NCBI GenBank assembly: GCA_964612995.1
Contig: CAZTGE010000097.1
Location: 1 to 15,855, forward strand
From: SLQH01 sp964612995
GTDB lineage: Bacteria; Planctomycetota; UBA11346
DNA: 15,855 nt
Reading direction: 5' to 3'
The position numbers and the translations under genes are program-made. A model generated the notes under the pieces. That model saw only the letters and a program-made list of their open reading frames with translations. It searched no databases and was not told where the DNA came from. How positions within the stretch are numbered: position 1 is the stretch's first letter; the number at the start of each line of letters is the position of its first letter. Shown piece after piece: positions 1-9,915 of the stretch.

Positions 1-2
1 CG

Positions 3-920
3 ATGTACTGCCGCCACTGCACCCGCAAGCGCAAGGTCGGCGACGTCGACTCGATCCCCGATCGGGCCCAGATCCAGGCGGGTATCGACTACATCGCCGA
101 GCATCCCGAGGTCCGCGACGTGCTGCTCTCCGGCGGTGACCCCTTCCTGCTCGAAGACGGCTACCTGGAGTGGATCCTCAAGTGCCTGCGCGCCATCGAT
201 CACGTGGAGGTGATCCGCATCGGCACCCGGACCCCGGTGGTCCTGCCGTACCGCATCACCGACGGGCTGGTGGACATGCTCAAACAGTACCATCCGCTGT
301 GGATCAACACCCACTTCAATCATCCGCGCGAGCTGACCAATTCGGCGCGCACCGCCTTGCGCAAGCTGGCCGATGCCGGCATTCCGTTGGGCAACCAGAC
401 GGTGCTGCTGGCCGGGGTCAACGACTGCCCCCGGATCATGAAATCGCTGGTCCACAAGCTGGTCGTCAACCGCGTGCGGCCCTACTATCTCTACCAGTGC
501 GACCTGTCCGAGGGTCTGTCCCACTTCCGCACCCCGGTGGGCAAGGGCATCGAGATCATGGAGAGCCTGATCGGCCATACTTCTGGCTTCTCGGTCCCGA
601 CCTACGTCATCGACGCCCCCGGTGGCGGCGGCAAGATCCCGGTGATGCCCAATTACCTCATCTCGTGGTCGACGCACAAGGTGGTGCTGCGCAACTTCGA
701 GGGTGTGATCACCACCTACAAGGAGCCGGACTCCTACGAGCCGGTGTTCTGCGATCGCCACTGCGATCGCTGCGATCTGCAGTTGCATCTCGATGACGCG
801 GACGAGTCGAAGTCGGTGGGCATCAGCAGTCTGCTGGCCGACTACGACGAGGCCATCGCCCTGGTGCCCGAGGGCAACCAGCGCCATTCCCGTCGCGGCG
901 ACACCGACGAAGTGGAGTGA
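3..920 (+). CDS. kamA: L-lysine 2,3-aminomutase, 3' part (5' end outside window)
   Basis: This radical-SAM, PLP-dependent enzyme interconverts L-lysine and L-beta-lysine in the cytoplasm. The visible part opens with M-Y-C-R-H-C-T-R, the last two cysteines of the CxxxCxxC Fe-S motif. The first cysteine and about 120 residues lie outside the window, so the ATG at 3 is not the true start. With an offset of 126, the fragment aligns without gaps to Clostridium subterminale numbering as I remember it. Arg8, Asp167, Asp204 and Lys211 then match R134, D293, D330 and the PLP-binding K337 in D-A-P-G-G-G-G-K. Cys142 matches zinc ligand C268. Both substrate-binding Asp residues argue for lysine rather than glutamate aminomutase. 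The C-terminal zinc-type cysteines (C250, C254, C257) argue against the shorter EpmB. Their spacing is C-x3-C-x2-C. No ablB acetyltransferase gene follows; the next gene is convergent. Confidence 0.93.
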   Translation: MYCRHCTRKRKVGDVDSIPDRAQIQAGIDYIAEHPEVRDVLLSGGDPFLLEDGYLEWILKCLRAIDHVEVIRIGTRTPVVLPYRITDGLVDMLKQYHPLWINTHFNHPRELTNSARTALRKLADAGIPLGNQTVLLAGVNDCPRIMKSLVHKLVVNRVRPYYLYQCDLSEGLSHFRTPVGKGIEIMESLIGHTSGFSVPTYVIDAPGGGGKIPVMPNYLISWSTHKVVLRNFEGVITTYKEPDSYEPVFCDRHCDRCDLQLHLDDADESKSVGISSLLADYDEAIALVPEGNQRHSRRGDTDEVE

Positions 921-956
921 GCCCCGGCTGGTGCCGGCCTCCGGTGCTCCTTGGCC

Positions 957-988
957 CATCCGCCCCCGGTCGATGCCGGGGGCGGATG
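957..988. terminator. Bidirectional hairpin between kamA and the ABC permease gene
   Basis: Arms 957-969 (catccgcccccgg) and 976-988 are perfect reverse complements of 13 bp around a 6-nt loop (tcgatg). The hairpin lies between two convergent stop codons at 920 and 1003, so it can serve both transcripts. There is no T-tract on either side. It would therefore be a GC-clamp or Rho-assisted terminator rather than a classical intrinsic one. Confidence 0.7.
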
Positions 989-1002
989 CGTGTGGTGCCG
1001 GC

Positions 1003-3689
1003 TCAACCGGCAGCGCGGCCCTGTTGCAGCAGCTCGAGCGGTTGGTGTCGGGCCAGGCGGCGCGCTGGCAGCAGCGCCGCGAGCAGGGCGACAACGGTGG
1101 TGACGAGCACGGCGATGACGATGTCGAGCCAGGGGATCACCATGCCCGGCAGGGCGGTACCGGTGTTGTAGGCCTGGACGCCGAGAATGATCCCGGCCCG
1201 GGCGGTGAGGATGCCGGCGGGGACGCTCAGGACCGCTGCGGCGAGCGCCAGCAACAGCGCCTCTCCGAGCACCAGCCGTCGGGCGGTGCCCGCTTCGAGC
1301 CCGACCGAGCGCAGCACGCCGAACTCCCAGGTCCGTACCCGGACGCCGGCGGCGATGGCGTTGGCCACGCCGAGGATCGCCACCAACAGGGCGGTCAGCG
1401 GCAGCGCGCCGAGTACCCAGATCACGCTGTCGGCGCGGGTCTTCATCCGGTCGCGGACGTCGATGGTATCGATGACCTTGACCGATACCCCGCGGGCCAT
1501 GCCGGGTCCGAAGTGGGCGTCGATGTATTCGCCGGCATGTGCGTTGGCGAGTTGTTCCAGCGCGGCGCGCAGGTCTGCCCGATCATAGTCGGGCGCCTGG
1601 TCGATGTACCAGTGACGGATGCGGCCGATGCCCAGCGCTGTGGCGGTCGCGCGATCGATCACCAGGGGAGCCAGCGGCTTGCCGCCGAGGGTGCGCATGC
1701 GGCTGAACTTGGTCACCCAGTGCCATCCCGGCAGGCTGGCGATGCCTCCGACGACCAGCGGCTCGGTCCGGGTCGCGCCCGCCGGGGTGCGCAGGGGGAC
1801 CGGATCGCCGACGGCGAGGCCGAAGTGTTTGGCGAAGGCCGGCGGGACCAGGCAGGCACCGGGGCGGCTGAGCGCGTCGATGCCCGCCGCAGCGTTGCCT
1901 CCGGCGAACTCGAGCGGCAGCAGAGGGGCTTCACCGCCGAAGGCCTGCTGCGGGTCGACGCCGACGATCAGCACATAGGCCTGGGATATGTCCCCGCCCG
2001 AGGCCGCGAGCAGGTGGCCGCCCAGCGCGGTCTGCTCCACCGCCATCGGCAGGACGCGGTCGGAGTCGACGCCGGGCAGTTCGCGCACCGCTTCGGCCGC
2101 CTCCGGCGGAAGACCCGCGGGCATGACCGAGACCACGGTGTCGGGCAGCTCCGGCGAGGGGAGGAAGGGGGTGACCATGGTCCGCCCCCAGACATTGAGC
2201 GTGACCGACAGGCCGAGGCACACCGCCAGGGTGAGCACGGTGCCGGCGCTGCGGCCGAGGCGTCCGCTGAGCTGTTGGCGAAGCAGCGCCGGCGGCAGGC
2301 GCAGGCAGCGGGCCGCCGGCGTGGCGAACAGCCGCTCGACGCAGACGATCAGCGCCGGGACCAGCAGCAGGGCCGCGCAGACGATGGCGATCAGCGCCGC
2401 ACCGGTCAGTATGTTGGCGGTCTGGCGATCGGCCGCCGGAGCGGCCGTGGCCAGCACCAGATGGGCGACCAGCAGGATCAGACCGAGGCCGGTGGCCAGC
2501 GGTCTGCCACGGCCCCGGGCGCGGGCGCCGACGCAGCTCATCGCCTCGATCGGGCGGTGGCGGCTCGCTGCCCGGGCCGGCAGCAGGCCGGCGAGCAGGG
2601 CGGCTGCGACCGCGGCCAGGATCGCGGCCAGTGGTCCGACCAGGCCCGGGGTGACGCCGCCGGGATACATGGCAGGGCGTATCCAGGCCAGGATCTGGAC
2701 CCAGAGCCAGCCGAGGGGGATGCCGACGATCGCGCCACCGAGAGCGAAGAGGAGGCCCTCCGCGAGCACCGCGAAGGCGACCTGCGATCGGGTCGCGCCG
2801 ATGCAACGCAGCAGGGCCAGCTGGCGGGTCCGCTCGTCGGCGCCGGCACTGACGGTGGCAAAGACGATGAAACCGGCGGCGAGGAAGGCGATCGCCGCCG
2901 CGGCCAGGCCCATGTTGCGCAGGCCGGCGATCGCCTTGTCGGTGGCCAGTTCGGCGGCGATGGTGCGCAGGTCCTTGCCGGTGGCGGCGGGCGCGGCTGC
3001 GGCCAGACGCGGCCTCCATTGCTCGAGGAAGGCGTCGGTGTCGATACCGCTGGCGAGGGCCACGAACAATCGGGCGCCGGTCGGCTCACGCCCTGCGAGG
3101 CGGTGGGCCACGGCCGGGGTGACGAACAGCCCCGACGCGTCCTGTTGCGCGAGGTGCTCGTCGGTGATCCCGCGCACGGTGAGTGTGAAGGTGCCGCCGC
3201 GGGCGGTGACCTGCAGTTCTTGCCCGAGCGCAGCGCGCCACCGACGAGCGAGGCCTCCGCTGAGCACGCACACCGGTTCGCCGCTGTCGGGCTCGAGCCA
3301 GTCACCGGAGGCGACGCCCACCGGCGGGTCGGAGCGTGCGATGCCGAACACCGGCGCGCGCCAGGATTCGTAATAGGTGGTGTCCTGGCTGTCCTCGACG
3401 TCGACCCAGGTGGTCGACACCCGTTGGACCGCCTCGACCCGATCGTCGTCGCGCAGGGCGCGCTCGAGCTGTGGATCGATATCCGGCTGCATTGCGGCGG
3501 TGGGCATCACCACCAGGTCGTAGCGGCCAAGTACCTCGCGCGCGAAGCCGGTGGTGTAGTCGATCGCGGCGCGGTAGGCATCGAGGGTGAACACCACCAG
3601 GCTCGCGGCGAGGGCCACCGCGGCGATGGTGAGCATGGCGCGCAGCCGATGCTGCGCGGCCCAGGCACGGGACAGGCGCAGTGCTGGGG

Positions 3690-3693
<4 letters not shown>
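1003..3693 (-). CDS. ABC transporter permease, double FtsX domain (YbbP/MacB superfamily)
   Basis: This 896-aa inner-membrane permease is of the mechanotransmission (type VII) class. I count ten hydrophobic segments, near residues 20-38, 261-283, 305-335, 352-374, 401-420, 428-451, 484-500, 757-782, 805-835 and 854-877. Two large extracytoplasmic domains (about 40-260 and 501-756) separate them. The FtsX module is duplicated. RTRQLALLRCIGATRSQV (288-305) pairs with RTWEFGVLRSVGLE (787-800), and LPAR-x5-RPIEAM (371-385) pairs with LPAR-x5-QPLELL (875-889). Length and topology match E. coli YbbP better than the 4-TM MacB or LolC/E. The start is GTG with GGGAG six bases upstream. It overlaps the ATPase stop as GTGA, so translation is probably coupled. 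The substrate is unknown. Family members act on hydrophobic or lipid-like molecules, lipoproteins or envelope enzymes. Confidence 0.92.
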
Positions 3694-4457
<764 letters not shown>

Positions 4458-4473
4458 GGTCGTCTCCGGAGGA

Positions 4474-6585
4474 CTACTTGGTGATCGGCGGTGTGGGGTC
4501 CGGGCGCTCGGGTGTAGCCAACTCCGGTGGCGGGTCGACACGCTCGCCGCCCGGATAGCGACGGTGGCTGCCGTCGTGGAAACGCACCAGGTATCCCCCG
4601 GAATGGGGGATGATCCAGCTGGCGAAGGTCGGTAGTTCGTGGGTGACGACATCCCGGTTGCCGTCGCCCGTGCGCTCGATCAGGCTCAGATGGGTGTTGA
4701 CCGAGATCGGATGGAGTACGGCGAAGCGCTGCGGGTCGTGGATCGCCATCTGACTGGGGAAGGCCAGCTTGCTCGCGATCGGCACCGTCGCCATCCGTCT
4801 CCCGTCACGCGGGTCGAGGAAGGTCAGTCGGTGTTGGCCTTCGAGCACCAGCAGCCAGCCATCGCGTAGCGACAGGCTGCGGCTGGGCAGGGCGGTCGAC
4901 CCCGGCCAGCTGACGCGCCACAGCGGGTGGTCCTCGCCGGTGCGCGCGAGCACCGTGGTCCCGCCGTCGCGCAGGATCTGCAGCTGGAGCCAGGTGTCGT
5001 CGAGCCGGTGGAGCATCCCGCGGTCGGGGTGGCGACCCAGCGCGAGGTGGTAGCGTTCGCGCTCGCGGCCGTCGCGCAGCAGGCGCAGCAGCAGGCGTCC
5101 GGTGTAGGCGTGCGACCAGTGACGTGCCACGGGGCTGATGTGCTCATCGGCACACAGCCATGTGCCGGCCAGCTGCGTCGCCAGCCGCTCGAGCCGGGTG
5201 CGTTCGTCCGGCGTGAGCAGGTCGGGGTCGAGGCTCCAGATGGCGTGCAGGGCGTGCAGCGCCAACGGCGAGTCCACCGCCAACAGCTGTTCGCGCATCG
5301 GACAGGAGCGGATGAAGGCGGGCCGCACTGCGAGGATCCGCAGCAAGGCGCGGACGCGGTCGGCGCCGGGCGGCAGGGCCAGGGCCTGCTTCCAGGCGGC
5401 GGTGTCGCGTCCGGCGCGCAGCTGCCACTGTGCCGCCTGGCTGGGATCGGCGCAGAAGCGCAGGGCTTCGTCGAGATGGCTGATCAGCCGATGGCTCCCG
5501 TCGGGTCCGACCAGTCCCGGCAGGTCGTCGACGAGGCAGAAGCGCCAGTGCTCCGGTCGCTCGAGGTCGTGTTCCCAACGCCCGACCACGTGATCGTGGT
5601 CGACCTGGGTGAGGAACCGCGGGCCCAGCCACAAGGAATCGCCGCCGTGGACCAGCGGCGGAATCAGCGGTGTTTCGGGCAGCGTGAAGCCGACCACATG
5701 ACTGCTGCCCACGCTCAGTCCGCTGACCGCAGAGCCGTTGGCGAACCAGGCGAGTCCGCCGCGCACGCCCAGCAGCGCTGCCTCCGCCGGGCAGGCTTGC
5801 GTGCGCAGCGTGCCGTGCTCGTCGAGCAGCTGGCAGTGTTCTGCGTGGACCAGCACCGCGCCGCCGCTACCGGCGGCGACACGCGCGCGTTCGTCGCCAT
5901 GGTACTGCCAGCGTACCTGGCCGTCGGGGCCGCGGGCCATGAGCACGCTGCCGTCGCGCTGCCAGCGCACGTGCAGGCCCTCGTCCTGAAAGTAGACCCG
6001 CCGGGGGGTGTAGACACGCAGGGGGCCGGGATGGTAGCCCTCCGGCAATCCCGATCCGTGCCGGGCGTGGCCGAGGTAGGCCTGGGCGACCGCGCGCCGT
6101 TCGGCGTACCGCAGGGTGGCCTCGCCGCCGGGCACATCCTGACTCAGGGCGAGAAAACGGCGGAAGCGACCGTGGTCGAAGGCGCGATCGGCCTGGCGGG
6201 CGAGCGCGGCCAGGGCGCTGGGCGCGGGTACGAACCGCTGCGGCGGTGGTGCCACGGTGGAGGCGAGCCGACGATAGTGGGCCTCGAGGCAGGCGCGGGC
6301 CTCGCGCTGCAGCTGGGGATCGAGCTCGCTGATCGCGCGGCGCAGCGCGAGGGTCCAGTGCTCGAGCAGGCCCGGCGACTGCGGCAGCCCGAGCGGGGCG
6401 AGAAACCAATCGGCGGGACAGGTGCGCAGCGGGGCGAGGTCGCCCTCGCGCAGGGAGGCGATGACCGCGGCGGCCTCCTGCGGTCGCTGGCGTACGTCCT
6501 CGGCCAGCAGCGCCGGGCTCTCGACGCCCTGCAGCCCGGCGAACGGGAGCAGGAGGGCGGTGAGCAACGGCAGCGTCCGGGCCAT
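4474..6585 (-). CDS. Exported protein of unknown function, possible beta-propeller segments, first gene of ABC operon
   Basis: I do not recognise this 703-aa protein. Residues 1-22 look like a Sec signal peptide with a leucine-rich core, so the product is probably exported. Residues 30-180 are mostly helical. Residues 190-365 are beta-rich, with short W/G/D-containing strands (VRWQRDGSVLMARGPDGQVRW at about 206-226) reminiscent of PQQ- or WD-type propeller blades. Residues 375-520 look helical again. Residues 530-680 are a second beta-rich stretch, with DGWLLVLEG, LTFLDPRDGRR and GGYLVRFHDG. The tail is Pro-rich. An in-frame TAG lies two codons upstream, so the ATG at 6585 is the furthest ATG start. 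I see no clear SD. The gene lies 16 bases before the ATPase gene, so it is probably co-transcribed. A periplasmic partner or substrate-handling protein for the transporter is inferred from position only. Confidence 0.8.
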   Translation of the reverse strand: MARTLPLLTALLLPFAGLQGVESPALLAEDVRQRPQEAAAVIASLREGDLAPLRTCPADWFLAPLGLPQSPGLLEHWTLALRRAISELDPQLQREARACLEAHYRRLASTVAPPPQRFVPAPSALAALARQADRAFDHGRFRRFLALSQDVPGGEATLRYAERRAVAQAYLGHARHGSGLPEGYHPGPLRVYTPRRVYFQDEGLHVRWQRDGSVLMARGPDGQVRWQYHGDERARVAAGSGGAVLVHAEHCQLLDEHGTLRTQACPAEAALLGVRGGLAWFANGSAVSGLSVGSSHVVGFTLPETPLIPPLVHGGDSLWLGPRFLTQVDHDHVVGRWEHDLERPEHWRFCLVDDLPGLVGPDGSHRLISHLDEALRFCADPSQAAQWQLRAGRDTAAWKQALALPPGADRVRALLRILAVRPAFIRSCPMREQLLAVDSPLALHALHAIWSLDPDLLTPDERTRLERLATQLAGTWLCADEHISPVARHWSHAYTGRLLLRLLRDGRERERYHLALGRHPDRGMLHRLDDTWLQLQILRDGGTTVLARTGEDHPLWRVSWPGSTALPSRSLSLRDGWLLVLEGQHRLTFLDPRDGRRMATVPIASKLAFPSQMAIHDPQRFAVLHPISVNTHLSLIERTGDGNRDVVTHELPTFASWIIPHSGGYLVRFHDGSHRRYPGGERVDPPPELATPERPDPTPPITK

Positions 6586-6746
6586 GCGCTAGGCCAGCAT
6601 CGTCGATGCCAAACGCCTCGGCCAACTCGCGGGCGATCAGGCCGATGGCCGGGCCAGAACTGTGTATGCGGTGCGCAACCGGACCACGGTCTGCCGGTGG
6701 CATCGACAGGCCGGCGGGCCGCGGGCGGTGCACGCAGGCGAATCGT

Positions 6747-6774
6747 TTGGCATGGCGGGTGCAATCGTGATAGT
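6747..6774 (+). promoter_or_regulatory. Putative sigma70-type promoter of the prenyltransferase-repeat gene
   Basis: TTGGCA (6747-6752, five of six to TTGACA) and GATAGT (6769-6774, four of six to TATAAT) are separated by 16 bases. The predicted transcript start near 6781 gives a 35-base leader with AGGAG (6804-6808), seven bases before the ATG. It lies in the 230-bp divergent region 6586-6815. The minus-strand promoter of the ABC operon must also lie in or near that region, but I cannot identify it. Confidence 0.4.
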
Positions 6775-6815
6775 GAGACTCCACTTCCCTCCCAACTTCA
6801 TCCAGGAGTACCCCC

Positions 6816-8003
6816 ATGCTTCAAGCCCTACGCATCCTGGTCCTGGCGATGCTCATCGTCGCCGTCGGCCGGCCCGCTGCCGTCGCCGTGGAACAGGCGC
6901 CCAAGACCGAGCCGCCGGAGCCCGCCGCCGTCACGGAGCTCGCCGACAAGGCCGCAGCCTGGATTCGCGCCCAACAGCAGGACGACGGGTCCTTCTTCGC
7001 CGGGCCGATGTTCCGGCTCGGGGCCACCGAGTTGTGCGCCATCGCCCTGCTCGATGCCGGCGCCGAAGCCGACGATCCGGCGGTGAGCAAGGCCATCACC
7101 TACATCAGGCAGTTCGTCCAGGAGGACGGCGGCATCTACAACCCGTCCGAGGGTCTGGGCAACTACTGCACCTCACTCGGTCTGATGGCCCTGACGCGTG
7201 CTGGCGAACCCAAGGACTCCGAATTGGTGCAGAACGCGCAGCAGTACCTGCTGGGGCTGCAGAACACCGACGAGGACTCGATCAACTACGGCGGTATCGG
7301 CTATGGCTCGCGCGGAACCGGCAACGAGGACCTGAACAACACCCAGCACGCGGTCCAGGCGCTGCGTGAAACCGGCATGTCGGCGGATCATCCGGCAATG
7401 CAGCGCGCGTTGAAGTTCATCCAGCGCTGCCAGAACCTCTCCAGCCACAACGACCTCGAATGGGCCAGCAACACCGGCAGCGGCGTCTACTCGCCGGACA
7501 GCTCGAAGGCCGGCGGCAGCTACCATGGTGGCCACAACGGCCAGAAGCCGGAGGTCAAGCACGAGCCGGCCAAGGCGACCGGGCTCAAGGGCTACGGCAC
7601 CATGACCTACAACCTGATCACCGCCTACATCTACCTCCAGCTCGAGCCGGGCGATCCCCGCCTCGATGCGGCGATGGAGTGGGTCAAGCAGAACTACCAG
7701 TTCGAGCGCAATCCGGGCCTGCCCGACGAGCGCGCGCGTCAGGGGCTGTTCTACTACTACACCACCATGGCCAAGACCTGGACCATGGCCGGCAAGGACA
7801 CCATCGAGCTGCCCGACGGCACGGTGGTCGACTGGCGCGGTGATCTGTTCAAGGCGATCGCGGCGCGCGCGGTGCCGGTCGGCGAGGATCAGGTCTTCTG
7901 GATCAACGACATGGACCGCTGGGCCGAGGGCATCCCCAACCTGACCACCGCCTACATGCTCACCACCCTGGCACGGATCGAGGACTCGCTCACCGCCGAG
8001 TGA
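6816..8003 (+). CDS. Secreted prenyltransferase/squalene-oxidase-repeat protein
   Basis: This 395-aa protein has a signal peptide (about 1-24, cleavage after A-V-A) and a helical body with terpene-cyclase-type repeats. The repeats include QQDDGSF (54-60), Q-E-D-G-G-I-Y (102-108) followed by a Tyr/Leu-rich helix, a third helical pair after LEWAS (214-218), and LKGYGTMTYNLITAYIYLQ (257-275). This matches the exported alpha6-alpha6 toroid proteins common in Planctomycetota. The DXDD catalytic motif of squalene-hopene cyclase is absent and the protein is much shorter than the roughly 630-aa cyclases, so it is unlikely to cyclise squalene. Its substrate is unknown. The start is well set by AGGAG seven bases upstream. 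It is monocistronic, ending at a hairpin facing the kinase gene. Confidence 0.85.
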   Translation: MLQALRILVLAMLIVAVGRPAAVAVEQAPKTEPPEPAAVTELADKAAAWIRAQQQDDGSFFAGPMFRLGATELCAIALLDAGAEADDPAVSKAITYIRQFVQEDGGIYNPSEGLGNYCTSLGLMALTRAGEPKDSELVQNAQQYLLGLQNTDEDSINYGGIGYGSRGTGNEDLNNTQHAVQALRETGMSADHPAMQRALKFIQRCQNLSSHNDLEWASNTGSGVYSPDSSKAGGSYHGGHNGQKPEVKHEPAKATGLKGYGTMTYNLITAYIYLQLEPGDPRLDAAMEWVKQNYQFERNPGLPDERARQGLFYYYTTMAKTWTMAGKDTIELPDGTVVDWRGDLFKAIAARAVPVGEDQVFWINDMDRWAEGIPNLTTAYMLTTLARIEDSLTAE

Positions 8004-8027
8004 TCCGCCGGGTGAACGCCGTCCAAC

Positions 8028-8057
8028 CGGCCCCGGGCGCCCTGCGTCCGGGGGCCG
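8028..8057. terminator. GC-rich hairpin between convergent genes
   Basis: Bases 8028-8040 pair with 8044-8057, giving 13 pairs with one G-T pair, one bulged G (8050) and a 3-nt loop. It sits between the stop at 8003 (+) and the kinase stop at 8063 (-). No T-tract is present. A bidirectional terminator role is inferred from position. Confidence 0.6.
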
Positions 8058-8062
8058 TTGCG

Positions 8063-8959
8063 TCAGCGGCGTCGACGTCGCGGCCGGCGCCGGGTGGCGC
8101 TGCCGTGGCCCGGGGAGCCGCGCTCGGACTCGATCCCGGCGAGCGCGGCGTCGAGTTCGAGCGCGGTGCGCGGGCGCCGCTCCGGCTCCTTGTGCAGGCA
8201 GGCGTCGAGCACCTGGGCACAGCGGCGGCTGATGCCCGCCGGTGGCGGGACCGGGCGGGTGACCACGTCGACGATAAGGTCGATCAGCGTGGACCCGTCG
8301 AAGGGCTCACTGCCGGTAAGCGTCTGGTAGAAGGTGCAGCCGAGCGAGAATACATCCGATGCCGGGGTCGCGCGGTCGGGATCGCGGGCCTGTTCCGGCG
8401 CGGCGAAGCCCGGCGTGCCGACCAGCCGCAGGACCCGGCGGTTGGTCGCGGCAGCCGGGCCGGCGATCTCGGCGGCCAGGCCGAGGTCGGTGATCAGCGC
8501 CAGGCCGTTGGTGTCGACGAGGATATTGCCGGGCTTGACGTCGCGGTGGACCACGCCCGCCTCGTGCGCTCGCCCCAGACCCTGGCAGACCTGGCGTAGC
8601 AGACCCACTGCGCGGGCCTCATCGAGCGGCCCTTCCTGGGCGATGATCGTCTCCAGGGTCCGGCCGTGGATGTAGTCCATCGAATAGTAGGCGAGTCCGG
8701 TGGCGCCGTCGGTGCCGACCTCGTGGATGGTGACCAGATTGCGGTGCTGCAGTCGCGCGGCCACCCGTGCCTCGCGGACGAAGGTCTCGAGCTTCTCGCG
8801 GTTGGTCATCCGTGCGGGGTGGAGCACCTTGACTGCCACCTGGCGCCCGATCGACATCTGTTCGGCGAGATAGACGATGCCCATGCCGCCCTTGCCGAGC
8901 ATGCCGCCGAGGCGGTAGCCCCCGAGAACGGTACCTTCTGCCAACGCGCTGGAGGTCAT
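8063..8959 (-). CDS. Soluble Hanks-type serine/threonine protein kinase (PknB-like)
   Basis: This 298-aa protein is almost only a kinase domain. It shows the glycine loop GKGGMG (22-27), Lys44 in VAVK, alpha-C Glu63, catalytic loop HRDVKPGN (138-145), metal-binding D-L-G (158-160, replacing DFG), A-P-E (187-189) and Asp202 in SDVFSLG. All residues needed for phosphotransfer are present, so it should be active. There is no transmembrane segment, PASTA or other sensor domain. The protein ends in a strongly basic tail (TRRRPRRRRR). The ATG at 8959 fits the start of a kinase domain. The frame continues upstream to 9418 but only antisense to hisN. No good SD is visible. It is divergent from hisN with a 76-bp gap. 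Its targets are unknown. Confidence 0.92.
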   Translation of the reverse strand: MTSSALAEGTVLGGYRLGGMLGKGGMGIVYLAEQMSIGRQVAVKVLHPARMTNREKLETFVREARVAARLQHRNLVTIHEVGTDGATGLAYYSMDYIHGRTLETIIAQEGPLDEARAVGLLRQVCQGLGRAHEAGVVHRDVKPGNILVDTNGLALITDLGLAAEIAGPAAATNRRVLRLVGTPGFAAPEQARDPDRATPASDVFSLGCTFYQTLTGSEPFDGSTLIDLIVDVVTRPVPPPAGISRRCAQVLDACLHKEPERRPRTALELDAALAGIESERGSPGHGSATRRRPRRRRR

Positions 8960-9035
8960 GGGTACGGTCCATCTTCGTGTCACCGCTCTGGAGTCCAGCC
9001 TTGTCCGCTGCGTGGCGAGAGGCATGGTGATCCGC

Positions 9036-9860
9036 ATGAGTGCGGACCTGCAGGCCGATTTCACAGAGCTGCGCGATCTGGCCCTGAGCGCCGCCCGCGC
9101 CGGCGGCATCGCGGCGTTGACACACTTCCGGCGGCCGGACCTGACGGTCGACTGGAAGCCGGACGACAGCCCGGTGACCCAGGCCGACCGCGAGGCGGAG
9201 GCAACGATCCGCAGGACCATCAGCGCCGCGCGGCCGCACGATGGCTGGCTCGGCGAGGAAACCGGTAGCGAGGAAGGCAGCACCGGCCTGTCCTGGATCG
9301 TCGATCCGGTCGACGGGACGCGCAATTTCGTCCGTGGCGTGCCGCTGTGGGCGACCCTGGTCGCCTGCGTCCACGAGGTCGACGGGCGATTGCGCAGCGT
9401 GGCCGGAGCGGTGAGCATTCCCGCGCTCCGGGAGGACTATGTTGCCGTGCGTGGCGGCGGGGCCCACTGCAGTATCGCCGGCGGCGATCCGTTTCCGGTC
9501 GAGGTCTCGCGCATCGACACGCTCGCCGACTCGTTGTGGTGCTTCGAGACCCCGGCCTGGTTCCGCGACCACGGTCTGAGCCAGGTCTACGAGGAGCTCA
9601 CACGCTGCACCCATCTGCAGCGCGGGTTGTGCGATGCCTACGGGCACATGCTCGTGGCCAGCGGCCGCGCCGAGGCGATCGTCGAACCGAGCCTGTCGGT
9701 CTGGGATGTCGCCGCTTCGAGCCTGATCGTCGAGGAGGCCGGCGGGCGCTTCACCGATCTGACCGGTGAACAGCGGCTCGACGCGGGCAACGCCATCGTC
9801 AGCAACGGCCGGGTGCATGACGAACTGCTCGCGTTGGTGTCTGACCATCGTGATCGCTGA
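9036..9860 (+). CDS. hisN: Inositol-monophosphatase-family histidinol-phosphatase (HisN type)
   Basis: This Mg-dependent phosphatase of 274 aa has the IMPase fold. Family motif A is WIVDPVDGTRNF (87-98), with metal ligands Asp90 and Asp93. The upstream metal Glu lies in LGEETG (72-77). Motif B is WDVAASSLIVEEAGG (223-237), with Asp224. F-V-R-G-V-P-L-W-A-T-L after motif A is the signature I associate with the HisN branch, which dephosphorylates L-histidinol phosphate in histidine synthesis. A broader inositol- or nucleotide-phosphatase role cannot be excluded. I chose the ATG at 9036 because GGTGA lies five bases upstream and M-S-A-D-L begins the family N-terminus. ATG 9024 and 8958 are alternatives. 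No other his gene is nearby. Confidence 0.85.
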   Translation: MSADLQADFTELRDLALSAARAGGIAALTHFRRPDLTVDWKPDDSPVTQADREAEATIRRTISAARPHDGWLGEETGSEEGSTGLSWIVDPVDGTRNFVRGVPLWATLVACVHEVDGRLRSVAGAVSIPALREDYVAVRGGGAHCSIAGGDPFPVEVSRIDTLADSLWCFETPAWFRDHGLSQVYEELTRCTHLQRGLCDAYGHMLVASGRAEAIVEPSLSVWDVAASSLIVEEAGGRFTDLTGEQRLDAGNAIVSNGRVHDELLALVSDHRDR

Positions 9861-9915
9861 AGCGAAGGCCGGCGAAACCCTTTCCTTGCCAGTGCGTCTT
9901 ATGAACATGGACCGT

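Noticed and set aside
5867..6817. Minus-strand frame with the stretch LIARELAEAFGIDDAGLA upstream of the 703-aa gene
   Set aside because: The short stretch looks protein-like. However, the rest is Arg/Pro/Ala-rich and overlaps the exported protein in another frame, so I do not treat it as a gene or a frameshifted N-terminus.
4927..7086. 719-codon open frame on the plus strand
   Set aside because: It is antisense to the 703-aa exported protein and runs into the prenyltransferase-repeat gene in a different frame. It has no SD, domain or plausible start.
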